Assembly (NCBI GenBank): GCA_014773175.1
Contig: VXCM01000052.1
Span: 310,001 to 374,000 of the forward strand
Direction of reading: 5' to 3'
From: Lucifuga dentata
Lineage: Eukaryota; Chordata; Actinopteri; Ophidiiformes; Bythitidae
Length of the DNA: 64,000 nucleotides
How positions within the stretch are numbered: the stretch's first letter is position 1; each line of letters opens with the position of its first letter. This document shows positions 26,623-38,985 of this stretch, piece by piece. Made by a program: the position numbers and the translations under genes. The notes below the pieces were generated by a model. The model did not search any database. It saw only the letters and a list, made by a program, of their open reading frames with translations, and had not been told where the DNA came from.

Positions 26623-26661
<39 letters not shown>
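26293..26661 (+). repeat. interspersed repeat module, copy A
   Basis: Starts near GAATACATATAC and includes GAGGAAACAGGTGGTGTGAG, GAGAAGAAGGAGGGAAGA, CTGCCACAAAC, CAAAGATGGCTGCTTTCTTT, CTTCTAGAA, GTGGATCAGC and TGAGCTTAGTG, then ends in a (GA)n tract. The same blocks occur in the same order and strand at 35563-35918 with only small substitutions and indels. Length and continuity argue for a copied element, not chance. I see no terminal inverted repeats, tRNA promoter or coding domain, so its class is unknown. Confidence 0.85.
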
Positions 26662-26663
<2 letters not shown>

Positions 26664-28788
26664 CACTGTGAAATTCAAAATTCACTGTTGCTTTTACAGT
26701 ACAGTACAATGTTAAATGAATGTGTTATCCATTCTTCTGGTGTATACCATATATGTCAGGCATGTTCGTTGTGTTTGGTCCTGCCAACACTAATGAACAG
26801 CTTCTCTGATGCACCGCGTACAGCATTGATTACAGAGTCACACAGAAGGCGGATGAAAATTGGAACTGGTAGGGAAGCAAAGGAGGTGCTCACATGCCTC
26901 CACCTTCTGTGGACACATATGGACACGTGGATTGGCACACATGTACATACTGAGAGACACAGAGAGAGTGTGTGCAAGTGTATGTGTAGCTGTGTATTTG
27001 TTTATGTCTGTGCGTGCTCACTGTTCAGTGAACTGAGGATGATCTTCTTATTGGTGACAGTATGGAGCATGTAAGCAGTGGACCTGCTCCACGGGTGTTT
27101 CTATCTTTGCTGCAGAAAAGACATGGATCAATTCCATGTCCCCTCATGTCTTCAGCTGGTGCTCTCACCAAGTGAAGAATTCCCCCNCACACACCCACCC
27201 ACCCACATCTACTGCATCAAAGTCTGTGGTCTTCCCCATTTCATTATCACATGAATAGCTGCCATATTGCCGCATACTGTATGACTATTGTTGACTAGTC
27301 ATTCAAAGTCATTTGCTCATATATTGTATTCTAACAGTGTTTTGTTGGATAGCCAACTGCAGAATTTTGGAAGTGTGTTACCAATTTGCATATTCCAAAT
27401 AATACTTCTGGAAGAAACAGAGTGTAAGCAGTTATTACAGTTTTTTTTTTTTTTTTTTTTTTTTTTGGATTAACAAGCATTGGTCAATACTGAAGCCACT
27501 TTTTTTTCAAAACTCTTCATACAGTCTGTATTACCAAGATGCATCTTGGCCAAACAATTAATTTCATCTCCACTACTCACTCAAACCACCAAAACACTTC
27601 ATACATGTCTCAGAATAAGCTCTTTCCACCATAACATTGGCAACACAAACAACAGGGAGAATTACATAAATGATGAACTTTTATCTTTGAAGTCTGAATG
27701 ATTTTTCACATAAATCAGTATTTCATTATACGAATAAGAATAACACCTTTTCACTTTGACTGCAGTAAAGTCATGTATGTAACAAGTAACAAGGATGAAT
27801 CAGAAATACAGCAATTTGCTTCAAATCGTAATTAATTTATTGTTCTTGTAAAAAATAAAAAGTTGAAAAAAAAAAACCCAAACCTGAAATTCCAGGGCTG
27901 GGTTAGGGCTAGCGTCAACCTGCCTTCCTTCATCCATGTTTCCAAACAAAGTCATTCCAAAACCGTCACCTTTTGTCTGTTTGGTAACAATACTAAAAAC
28001 AGGACACCTGGGGAGGCTTTCAGCTGAAATTCAATCAGCTGTATTTGGAATGATTATTATCTCATTTTATTGTAAGTATTCTGCTAAGATTTTCTATATA
28101 TTTCAATATGGTTACTACAGAAATGCAGGAAATCTGCCATCATTCTGTTATGAATGTGTTTTTAACAGTTCTGAAAACAGTCTGTTAGCATTTGAAAAAT
28201 GTACTGCAGTGTTTTGCAGGTGGTGGAGTATGAATGAGAAAAGAGTTCATGGATTTTGGAGAACGTAGTCATTGAATGCATTTTGTGTGAAAGCAATGAA
28301 AAATGATTCACAGTTTGGTCCACATAGACTTTTGTTTTGTTGACTGTGTGAAGAATTTTGACAATGTGACTTCAGATTTGACCAATGATTGATAGCAATC
28401 GAACAAAACTGTAAAAACTTTAATAGTGTTCCAGAGGCCACTGGTTAGTTTGATTATTGTGTGTTTTGATCTGTATTGGCAAGGATCTTTCACTTGAGGA
28501 GAAATACAATACATAACAATATAAGTCCTTAACCTTAGGGACGGTCTGCTGCCTGTGTGTGGTAAATCTCGCCTAGTCTACATCTTCTTTGTTTTTTTTA
28601 CTGCACTCCCTCTGCCTCTTTCTCTCCCTCTGTCCCTTTCTTTTTTCTCTCCATCTTCTTCTCTGTTGTCTGTGAACATGTTAACACTTCAGCCCTGTCA
28701 GTACCATGGAAACCAGTCACACCATTCTTTATCAGTGTGTCTGCGTGCATGTGTGTTTGTGTGTGCCAAAGATTGCCTGCCTGCCTGC

Positions 28789-28791
<3 letters not shown>

Positions 28792-28825
<34 letters not shown>
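28792..28825. repeat. (GT)n microsatellite
   Basis: About 34 bp of GT dinucleotides preceded by a short GCCT tandem. Confidence 0.95.
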
Positions 28826-28827
<2 letters not shown>

Positions 28828-31800
28828 CATGGGCGGGATCAGGGTCTTGTTTGGTTTCAAAAAGCCGTGGTGAGGTCGTGGCCATCTCTATGTGCCCCTT
28901 GCTGTAATTCATGTAAATTCCCTTAAGAAACTGGTTTCTTTGTTTTCCTCATTGTCCTCAAGCTGAATCAGATGTGTTTGTCAGCAGTGCAGCTAGGTAC
29001 AAAATTCAGTTTCTTAATGTGAAATTCCTTTATTTAACTCCTTTAACTTGTTAAGTTGATACCTTCCAATTTCGTGACAGTCATGTTATGTGATACCTCT
29101 GACACCAGATGCTCACTGTTAGCATTTTAGAATGAGTTCAGCTAGCGTTAACAAAGCTAAAATTGAAACAAACATGGTATAAAGACAAAAAGAGACAAAG
29201 TGCTATTTGGTTTTATCAGGTTATTGTTACAGTTTATTACTTCATAGAGAAATGCAATTAAACAGTTTAGAAATATGACATGACTTTAAAATGTGATTGT
29301 ATATATTAGGCTTTTTTTTTTTTTTTTTNTTTTTTTTTTTTTTTTTTGGACTATTCAAACAGGCTATTAGTAGGAATCTGCCATTCCTAGGAGGAACCTT
29401 GAGAGACCTAAATAATTCCATATTTGTCCTTTCATTCTGTCATTGACAGCAGCAAGTATTTCAAGTGTCCACCGCCCTGCCTTGATAGCCTTGTGAACCC
29501 AGCCTCTTATTCTCTCCCTGAACCAATCATATTTCACTCCCATTCATATTTGTGAATAGGAAACTCCAAAGGAGACCTAGCCGTAGACACCTACTAATAA
29601 GAAAATGCATGTGCACGCACACACACACACAGCATGCAGTTCTAGTTAGGAGGGCTTGGTCTAGACTGCAGCATGAACTTTGTTCTGTTAAAAGTTGCCA
29701 TTGAAATATGCAGTTGCCATTGAAATATTGTTCTTCTATTGGTGTCGTGACAAAGAACAGGGAGGGTGCCGGTCCTATCTCAGTGTGAGCCTGAGGGACC
29801 AATGGGCCGGCAGGGATCGCCCAGTGTCTCTCGTCAACAGAGTCAGTGTGCAGAAATAATGCCCATTAGACTTGGTCAATCATGCCCCTCACTCAATGAA
29901 ATATGCCCCTTTCACTCATTTCATAGCATAATCCATATACCTCACCACTATCCATCATCTCTGTGAAAGTTGTCTCCCACAATGAATGCTTTTATTTATG
30001 ATACATTTTTTAAAAATAATGGGCTCATGCAGTGACGTTTGATGCTGAGAAAGCTTAATGTGCTGAATTATGTTTCCACAGAAAACACTGTCAGGCCACT
30101 GAAGCTATTCATTAGTGTATTAAGGTAGAATTCCAGCTCAGAGGTTTCAGGTCTCTTGACCACCAATGAAGCTTTGACAATCTGTAGGCTGATGATTTCA
30201 TCAGGGTAAGTGGGTGGAAAGTATATACTAGAGTAGCATGCAACAATGACTGTATTGTGAAGCCACTGAGTGTGTCCCACCGGTACTGCCAGAATTCATA
30301 CAGCTGTTGTATTAATATTAAGTGGCTATTCACAAATCCACAAGGAACACTAAACCATTGGAAACAAATGAATGAAGACTGTGAAAAATGTGTTGCTTTT
30401 TCAGTGCTGGTTGGTCGGTGCCTAATCATTGTTCTGTTTGGTGGACACTGTGCTTTAAGTGAGATTATGTTACATTTTCTGTGCTTTTGTAGTGACAGGA
30501 GCTTTATTTAGGCCCGGGCAGAGAGAATAGTGACTCTTTCAAAAGGATAGCTCCTACCATTGTTGCCCACTGAAACCATAGCGAACGGACGTCAAAAGGC
30601 CTTTTTCAAATCTGTTCTTTTAAACGGGTACCTATAATACCAGTGAGGAGTCGGCAATAAATAAGCATCCCTTCACTGAGTCAACTAGATTGGATTGCAT
30701 GGGGCATCTGTTGGGTGTAGGTGAACACTTTCTTTCCGGCATCTCACTGTATGGGAAAGGAAGTCTGTACGATGTGCCTGCAGGCTTTTTTCTTTTTATT
30801 TGTGGAGCTTTGCTGGTGCTACTCCACCTCCGCCCTCTATTGAACATCTACAAAGCTTTGAGTTGCATTGACTTAAGCACAATCAGAATAGCTGACAGCT
30901 GTTGGAGTGTACACCAGGCGCCTTTTGATTTAACACGCAATTATAACATCAGTTTTGCTTCTAAATACATATGGGAGGATATTATGCCATGTCATCTCTT
31001 CACTTTTCTTATAGCTGTGTCTAAACCACACTGAAAAACAGTTAACTTTTAGAATATTAAATGGTCTACAAATGTGTCAAAACCACCCCGTAACTTTGTG
31101 GATTGTGGTAGCATTCATCTAATACCAGGAAATGTTTAACCCCTATTGTAGAGAGACAAAAGGTTGTTTTAATCCTACTGTGAGAGGCAGCGACAGAAGA
31201 GGGAGGGTCAGAGGAGGGACATGGGAGGAGGGGAGGAGGGGAGNGGGGGGTGATGTGAGTGAATCAGTCCCTCTTTCTCGCTGTCTCTCAGTCACACTAG
31301 ACACATCGAGAAATACACAACCAGTGGGAATATGACAATATGCAATGGATGCCAAAACTGAAGGAATTTGTTCTTGCTGACAGATGCAGAGTTAAAGGTG
31401 ATGTATGCTTTCTTGTGTTATTAGGCCATTGTCTGCTAGTGTGTAGAAATACATTGACAGGTTCCTTCCTTACAGTGTCACAATATTTCTTGCAGTGTGG
31501 TTAAAAATATCCTTACTATATTTTTTGCTGCAGCGAGAAGTTCATTTTGATGCTTCTTTCCTCTGACACTCACTTTATGTATGAAAAAATTTGGATAGTC
31601 TGCACTTTTTCAGCACCAGCATATCAACAAGTCATGTTTATTCTGCTGAATCTCAGCAATGACAGGAGCACACAACTCTGCCCCCTAATGTAAATTCATC
31701 ATAGGGAAAGGATCTAATTATGCCTCCCCTCTTTGGCAGTAATGATGCTTCATTGGGAGAGTTATATCATCCACAGCCACACACTACCTCTCATTAAATG

Positions 31801-32808
31801 AAAGTCTAAAATTAAACCCATGGGCCGCTATGCTGGTACATTGCTCCCTGAGCTCCCCTCCTCTGTCTGAGGAAACACACACACACTCACACACTCACAC
31901 TAAAACAACATAGCCTGCAGGAGAAACCCAACAGGCTCTCATTAGAGAAACAAGTGACACCTTGCTACCCTGCCAGTGAGTCATGCTTGCTCAACTTGTG
32001 GATATCTCACTTTTCTGTACTGTATCACATTGTGCTCTGCTGTACTTTTGGGTGTAGTAGCACAATGTGTGTGAAATAGAAATATATACAGTATCTTGTC
32101 AGAGGCAAGTTTTTCCATTGAATCAACAAAATTGTCATTTTAGTATTGAATTCTTGCTGACAGTACTATATTATTGATATCATGATGTGAGAATTTACTG
32201 CTTGTGATAGGGTCAGATAGGGACAAATAGGGACAGTTGACAGGGACACAATGCTTATCTTGATAAAGCTTGATTTGAATTTTCCTGGTCTTACAGTATT
32301 AACATAACATACTTTTTTGAGCATATTGCTTCATTAATATCTGGACAAAATAATGTTATATTTCATGCAGCTGATAAATACAAAATTAAAATGCTGAACT
32401 ATATTATTATATGTGTTATGAAAATTTATTAATTTAATACTGTATTAAATTGCATTTTTGCAGCAAATATGTGACTTTATACACAACTAGATAGTTATTA
32501 ATGGTGCTAATCTTCAAATGGTGAATTGTCAGAGAATCATTTCAAGCAAGCACGTTTGGACATGATGGCCACTCATTGTTCCTTTAATTATTTACTTTTA
32601 TTTATTTATTTTATTTTTGTTGAAAACATTTCTTGTGCTATCTTCAATACATTTATTGATGCACACATGCCACGAGAGCGCTCCCTGAGGCACTAAGTAC
32701 ATTGTGCATCTCTTGCTGTGAGGTGTTTTGTAGTCCTGCTCCTTGCCCACTCTCGGCACCCTGTCTCAGCCTATTTTCTGTCTTAGTTCTCTGTCACTCT
32801 TGTTATCA

Positions 32809-32935
32809 CCATGGCAGCCGAGCCGGACAGAGCTGAGCTTGAGTCTGTGGTGTGTGAGGGCAGAGGTGGGANCCATGGCAGCCGAGCCGGACAGAGCTGA
32901 GCTTGAGTCTGTGGTGTGTGAGGGCAGAGGTGGGA
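32809..32935. repeat. 63 nt direct duplication flanking a single N (assembly artefact)
   Basis: Positions 32809-32871 and 32873-32935 are identical over 63 nt and separated by one N at 32872. The copy starts CCATGGCAGCCGAGCCGG. As at 308-434, this looks like unmerged contig ends, so an open frame spanning it is not real evidence of a gene. Confidence 0.85.
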
Positions 32936-33690
32936 TGGCGGGATGGCTGGCTGGCTCGATGTCATGGGGAGAGGCAGCTTTTGATGGGATCAGACCTCAG
33001 CTCATTCAAACAGAATGTAGAAAGGTCATTATGTTGTTATGATTTATTCATACATCTCATCTCTACCTGTGCCATGAGACATTATGAGAAATTATGAGAC
33101 CAGTCCAAATGATAACTAAAAACTAGTTTGTGCATGTCTGCATATGGAGTCAGCTCAATTTTCAGCAATAATATAAAGGAATTCTGTGAAATAACAGCAT
33201 GTGTGTCAGTGGTTTTCAGAATCTGGGTCAGGATCCTTTCAAAATAAGGGAAGATTTTCAGGTGTAATATTCAGTAAGAAGCATTATACTATTGACTGTG
33301 CTATTTGGATTTGTAAATCTGTGAATCATGCAAGAAGGCAAATAATATAAAGAAGCTTGCAATTCTTAATTCCTACTGAAAATTCTTAGTGAAACAAAAC
33401 AGCTGTCTTGGAAAAAAAAACAACAAAACAACTGAAAACCATATCTCTGGCTGTGTGAAACATAAATAATGTAAGCCTATAGTTCCCAATTGTATCTGTG
33501 CGATAATGTGGAAAACATGTTCATATTTAACCGTGTGGAAACAGCAGTGTCTCTGTGTGGTCTCTCCCATACTTTTGTTTAGAGCAGCCAAAGAAGTCGA
33601 TAAGTCTTTGGTAGAACTAAATTGGATTGGCTTCTTCAATCATTTTGCTTATCGATTTCTGGATGTGCTGTGGTGTTTACTGTGACGCTA

Positions 33691-33735
33691 AGGAGAGGAG
33701 AGGAGAGGAGAGGAGAGGAGAGGAGAGGAGAGGAG
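33691..33735. repeat. (AGGAG)9 pentanucleotide repeat
   Basis: Nine perfect tandem copies of AGGAG, purine-only on the + strand. Confidence 0.95.
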
Positions 33736-35440
33736 ATGTATCTCCTCCTCCAGCTCTCAGTCATAGGCTTTTGTGTCTGTTTGGATTACACAAATCCATG
33801 TCCACACTTTGGTTGCACAGCTTTGATGTGTGCTTTCTTTTCAAAAACACAACTTGGTGCAGCTGAGAGTGTTTAAATATATTTGTAAAGAGTCAACAGA
33901 GCTGATTATGGATTACTCCTTTCATAGCATCATTTGTTGATGAGAAGGGGAGATCCAGGTGTGTAATCTGAATGTGTCAGAATAGGTTTCCTTTCTGAAC
34001 GATTTGAGCATATTATAAAAAAAAAAACTAAACACAGAAGAGTAGGTCTATTATGAAGTCAGACTGAAGCACTTTCTCTACAGACAGGAGAAGATAAATC
34101 TAAATTATGAATACTAATAATTATAATTTCCTTCCATTTTTGTGAAAACAGATTGAGAAAAAGGACAAGACAAGAAAAAGCTGGGGAAGAGGATAGAGGG
34201 AATTTGATTTTCTCTGGTAAGACGGAAACCTTTTGTCAGACTCTGAATCTATTTTCCATCTCCCCCACTTTTCTAATCACATCTACAGCAGCATCATAAT
34301 TTTCCAAAACAGCATGAACTTCCGTCTCTCAGAATCAAATGTTCTTGTTCATCTCAAAGGCATTTCCCTCCCGTAGGAAGTGAACACACACAAGTGTCAG
34401 TCTGTTTGCTATTCCTGGCAAGTGTCTGCAGTCGAAATATCTCAATCTCTGCTACCACCAGAATGCAAATGTGTTAATGTTAACACACTTTGCAGAGCTC
34501 ACAGGTCCATATATAAATGAATAAGTGGCTGTTCCAGTGGTTTAACTGTTTCTCTTTCTGTCCATGAGGGAAACTCAGTTGTGTTTGATGCCTGCTTGTT
34601 TATTCCACATACTGGCCCACACTGTAAGACTGTAAGATCCACTGCCTGCTGCTTGACTGGCATTTGTCCACGAGCAAGTGTGCTTTTGTGTTGAATCTAT
34701 TTTGGCAGTGAAATTTGGCAAGGGATGTTAAGAAGAAGAACAAAATACCAGCTTTCCAATGTCTGTCTGATTGATGCATATGGAAACAAAATGTATGGTT
34801 GTCAAGGTAACACATAATCATTCACGTCTACCATTGTGGCAGAGTTGGTGTCAATATTAAGAAATCACAAAATAGCATTTAAAGCTTCAATTGCACCCAC
34901 TATCTCTCGTACTGACATATAATGTGTCATAATGGAACACACAGTGATAGAATAGTTCCCTAATGGCAGTTGTATAATGAAGAGCTAAAGTAGTTCCCCT
35001 AAGCACAGGGTGTAAGGATGCATTAGAGCCCTGAGAATTGACTTTCAACTCAAACAGGGTTTTGAAAATGACCCTCGGTAGCCTTTGGCTCATGACCTCA
35101 TTCCACAGTGCCGAATGTGTATCCATGATTCAGCAGGGTGTTGATCTAAAGCTCTATGAGCGGAGGTGACACGACGTGATGTGTGTCCACTGTCCAGTGG
35201 AGTGTGAAGAAAAGATCCCACCTTGGCCTCACACATTAAGCTGGGCAGGGAAGCAGCATGAACAGCTGAGAGGGGAGTTAAATACTCTGATGGCTCTGAG
35301 CTCCTCGGTTGGTGCTTTGGTCATTTATTTTTGTAGTGATGGTGATAGTTGGGGGTTTCATTCTGTCTTGGTTCATCCATTTATGTGCCTGTTTCAGTCT
35401 TTCTCTTTGCCTCCATCTGTCAGACTGTCTGTGGTTCTCT

Positions 35441-35443
<3 letters not shown>

Positions 35444-35482
<39 letters not shown>
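35444..35482. repeat. (CT)n microsatellite
   Basis: About 39 bp of CT dinucleotides shortly upstream of the second copy of the intronic module. Confidence 0.95.
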
Positions 35483-35487
<5 letters not shown>

Positions 35488-35562
35488 CCTCATCATTACA
35501 CTTTGGCAGGTTATGACTGAGATGGTCAATATTGCTGTGCTCACACATTCACGCGAATGTAT

Positions 35563-35918
35563 GAAAACATATACACTACACACATGCTTTTGGTAGGCTT
35601 GGGCTGTGTTGAGGAGACAGGTGGTGTGAGAGCTGGACAGCATGGGTGAGGAGATGAAGAGGAGAAGAAGGAGGGAAGAAGAGAAATGTCATTCGCCCTG
35701 CTGCCACAAACACACACTTCAAAGATGGCTGCTTTCTTTCTTCTAGAAACTCCCAAACTCTTGTTTTGGTTGGCGAATGAAGAGTGGATCAGCAAGAAAG
35801 CAAAGTGATAAAATATAAATTACAAATAAAAAATAAAATTGATTATTGCTTGAGCTTAGTGTTGGCAGAGAGAGAGAGAGAGAGAGCGAGAGAGAGGGAG
35901 AGGGAGAGAGAGAGAGAG
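35563..35918 (+). repeat. interspersed repeat module, copy B
   Basis: Second, same-strand copy of the module at 26293-26661, about 9.3 kb downstream. It shares GACAGGTGGTGTGAGAGCTG, GAGAAGAAGGAGGGAAGA, TGCCACAAAC, CAAAGATGGCTGCTTTCTTT, CTTCTAGAA, GTGGATCAGC and TGAGCTTAGTG in the same order, and also ends in an imperfect GA tract. Confidence 0.85.
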
Positions 35919-38275
35919 GGCTGAAGACTGAATTGGCAGTGCAAAACACAGTGAGGCGTGAAGCGTCCATTGTGAGCAGCAGCATTTGGGTCCCAGGCCC
36001 CTCAATAGAAGGCTGCAGAGGTTTCTGTTTACCTCCATAGTGCTGTCTTTCACTGCTTCCCCTCACGTGGCAGTCAGGGAGCGCTGTATTGTTGTTTGTA
36101 TTTGTGTATTTTGATTCCATCTGGGAGAGAGTGGGAACAAGATTGGCAATCACCCAACCAGAACTTTTTTCTCTTAGAAGTTGCTATGATATTGTTAACT
36201 TTTCGTGAATGTGGCCTTTGACTGAATCTCTGAGATCAAATTATATAATCCAGCCTTTTTTGATCTAGCAGAACCACTTCAGCTGAGTGGCTGGATACAT
36301 TTCTGGACTAAGTCTTGGGCTAAATTAAAGTGAGGCAATGAAACAATGCAGGAGCCTTTTTTTTTTTTTTTTTTTTACTATGAATGCTAGTCTGCTTTTT
36401 AGTAGAACGAGCAGTCTACTATCAGTTATGCAGTAGCTGACTCACTTGTATTTAGAAAGCAATTCTATTGCACAGCAGCAGTTCTGAGATGAGACAAGGT
36501 GCGGTTGAAGAGAGAGATTGGTGCGCACACTGAAGGCCCCTAGGCTTCTCCAAGTCTGACAGGTCTCTGATGGCTCTCTGTGTCTACACTCCCGTCTGCG
36601 CATGATGCGTTTACAGTGTGTGAAAAAGAGGCAGTGTGTGGATGTATTGTGTATGCCTGTTTGTTTTTCCCGTGTCTCTGTCAGTATTTGGTTTAGAGAG
36701 TAGAAGCAGAGAGATGCAGAGAGATGCATCAGAAGTGTCAGAGAGACGGACAGGAATAACAAATAGCTGAATAGATGGATGTGGAGACAGTAAGAGTGAT
36801 GGAGGGAAGAGAAAGGCTTTTGTGTTTCGTTACCATCTTCCAGACTTGTGGAAAAAGTCTGATTCATGCACAACTGACTCGAATTCCTGAGGTTCCTGGA
36901 GAATCTGAGGAGATATTGTTTTATATCTCACACTGGCTTTCTTTTCTTTTCCCAGCTCCCTTCACAGCATTCCTCTTGGCCTTTTTCTACCTTTACTCTT
37001 CATCCTTTTAATGCCACTGTTTGCTCAAGCTTTGTAGATGCTTTGTAGATGTCGGGTTTCTCACGGAAATGAATGCGCATTTGTTCTTTCCTCTATATTC
37101 ATCTGTTATCTGAACAAGTTAATTAATCTAGTATTGAGTCTTAAAATTTAATTTTTTTGTGTGAAATGTGTGCAATATGTTGTTTCAGTGCAGCCAACTT
37201 GTTTCAGTGGTTACTTGATATGAATTGACAGTTTCTTACTCCTCACGAGTGATTCACATCTTGTTAAAGATGCTTTTGCCGTTGTTTAAGAAAATTCCCT
37301 GAAGCGAGGGAAACTACAGTTTTCACTGAGGAAAACAACATGTTCTGTCAGAATACTTGACTGGCTTGTGAAGACAGACAAAAAGCAGAATGTAGACCAC
37401 TCACGTTCATTGTTTTTATTCTTTATTTAGACTGTAGGCTATAGTAACTACATAGATGGTTCCAAATCCTAATGGTTAGCAAACAAAGCTTCCATGTCTT
37501 ATGGTCTATACATCATTACAGCCATCTATCTTAAAGTTCTGATTTCTGTCTAGTAACTATATTAAAACAATAGTCTAGTAACCATATTAAAAGATCTTTT
37601 TTTTAATTTCAATACTTGAAATGCCCCTGAATGCATTTTCACAGTGTGGATTAAGTGCTGGTCTGATTCCAAGTATCATTGTGGCTTGAGGACAGAAAAC
37701 AGTCCTCACAGCATCATAAGCTTGTGGGATCTATCTGTTTGGAAGGACCTCTAAGAAACCAAATGATTTGTGTGGCTGTTAGGCATAGGTCCTGGGCCAA
37801 GGCCAAGTCTATCTGCTCATCAATATGAACAGCCCACTCCTGGGTGTTGTGGTGGAATATAAATAGTGAATTTTGATGTAACCCCTCTCTCACCTGCATC
37901 TCAGCCAATTCTAATGAGAAATCTCTTGCTTGCAGAGAGGGGGGAGGGGGAGGGAGGAAAGGAATGGGCAAATATGAAATGTGAGTGAACACAAAGTAGC
38001 ATGCTGTAAGACTTAATTCTTTACATTGCCAGGAGTGTTTGTAGAGTGACATTGATGTGTGTCATCTGTTTCAGAATTACTTCACCTCAATGTTTTTACA
38101 TCCAGCATTGACGCTATGTATAATTGTCCTGCTACAGATAGAATTTATACACAATTGAACTTGAAATTATTTTGTCCTGGCATGACCTTGTCTCACATGG
38201 CAGACCATTCAGCGCACAAAATATCTGCCTGTATAGACGTCCAGCAGGTATCCTCCTCAGTAGATGCTCCAATCA

Positions 38276-38283
38276 CCTCAGCT
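38276..38283. other. 8 bp target-site duplication, left copy
   Basis: CCTCAGCT directly precedes the hAT element. The identical octamer follows it at 38978-38985. Confidence 0.9.
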
Positions 38284-38977
38284 TAGGGCTGGGCGATATG
38301 GCCTAAAACTAAATTCTCGATTTTTTTCACACTGATGGCCGATTTTCGATTTATTTATTTATTTAATTTTTAATTTTATTTTTATTTTTTTTTGGGGGGG
38401 TGTCTCTTAAAAAACAAACAAACAAACAAACAAACAAAAAACCCTACTCAGCTAAAATAGTTTTCAGGGCTGTTACTTCTAGAGCAGCGCCGTAAACTTT
38501 CCACGCCGTGAAGCGTGGTGCAAACGGGTCTGTAAAGTTTGTAGGAGCTGCGCGCCATGAAGCACAAAACTGAACAACTTCCAAATGATGACGTGACGTT
38601 AGCTTTTTTTTTTTTTTTTTTTTTAGAAACGAGCTCTTTCTCAGTTGAAGTGTTTGTTGCCATCTTGCGAGCACGTCTGACCTGTGAAAGCTTCGTGGGT
38701 GTGACATCAGCGAATGTGATGGATGAACGTGATTGCAGGCTAGCAGACCCTCACGGACTCGCGGAAAGTATTAACAAGGCTTGTACGTTTATCGCGCACA
38801 AAACGGGAACGGGGTTGATTGATGGAGAGCGACCCGCTGCCGTATTTTCCCCATTAAAAAATAGTTACATAGTTACATATTAATTTTTTTTTTTAAATCT
38901 CGATTTTCCGATTCAGCCAATTTTACACATTGTGCCAAAACATAAAATCGAATTAATCGATTTATGGCCCAGCCCTA
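38284..38977. mobile_element. non-autonomous hAT DNA transposon
   Basis: This 694 bp element begins TAGGGCTGGGCGATATGG and ends GGCCCAGCCCTA, giving an 11 bp perfect terminal inverted repeat TAGGGCTGGGC. Identical 8 bp duplications CCTCAGCT flank it, which is the hallmark of hAT transposition. The ends match a terminus type common in vertebrate hAT families. The subterminal parts are rich in TCGATT/AATCGA motifs on both sides. There is an (AAAC)n stretch near 38410-38440 and a T run near 38605. It has a frame of 108 codons at 38557-38883 that I do not recognise as transposase, so the element is judged non-autonomous. Confidence 0.9.
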
Positions 38978-38985
38978 CCTCAGCT
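38978..38985. other. 8 bp target-site duplication, right copy
   Basis: CCTCAGCT directly follows the hAT element and is identical to 38276-38283. Confidence 0.9.

Larger units (their letters stand above)
24241..38275 (+). other. nrcam: nrcam first intron, part 2 (simple-repeat rich)
   Basis: No coding exon recognised. It is dense in GA/CT and CA/GT microsatellites (24383-24445, 25025-25075, 26219-26285, 26626-26661, 28792-28825, 35444-35482, about 35868-35918) and has an (AGGAG)9 tract at 33691-33735. Gaps lie at 27187, 29329, 31244 and 32872. Two copies of a ~350 bp module occur at 26293-26661 and 35563-35918. Confidence 0.55.

Noticed and set aside
32743..33042. Open frame across 32872 with a repeated AAEPDRAELESVVCEG peptide
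   Set aside because: The repeat peptide is produced by the assembly duplication around the N, not by a real tandem-repeat protein.
38557..38883. 108-codon frame inside the hAT element as a transposase
   Set aside because: It shows no DDE or hATC-like features that I can recognise, and the element is only 694 bp. A poly-Phe stretch from a T run is part of it.
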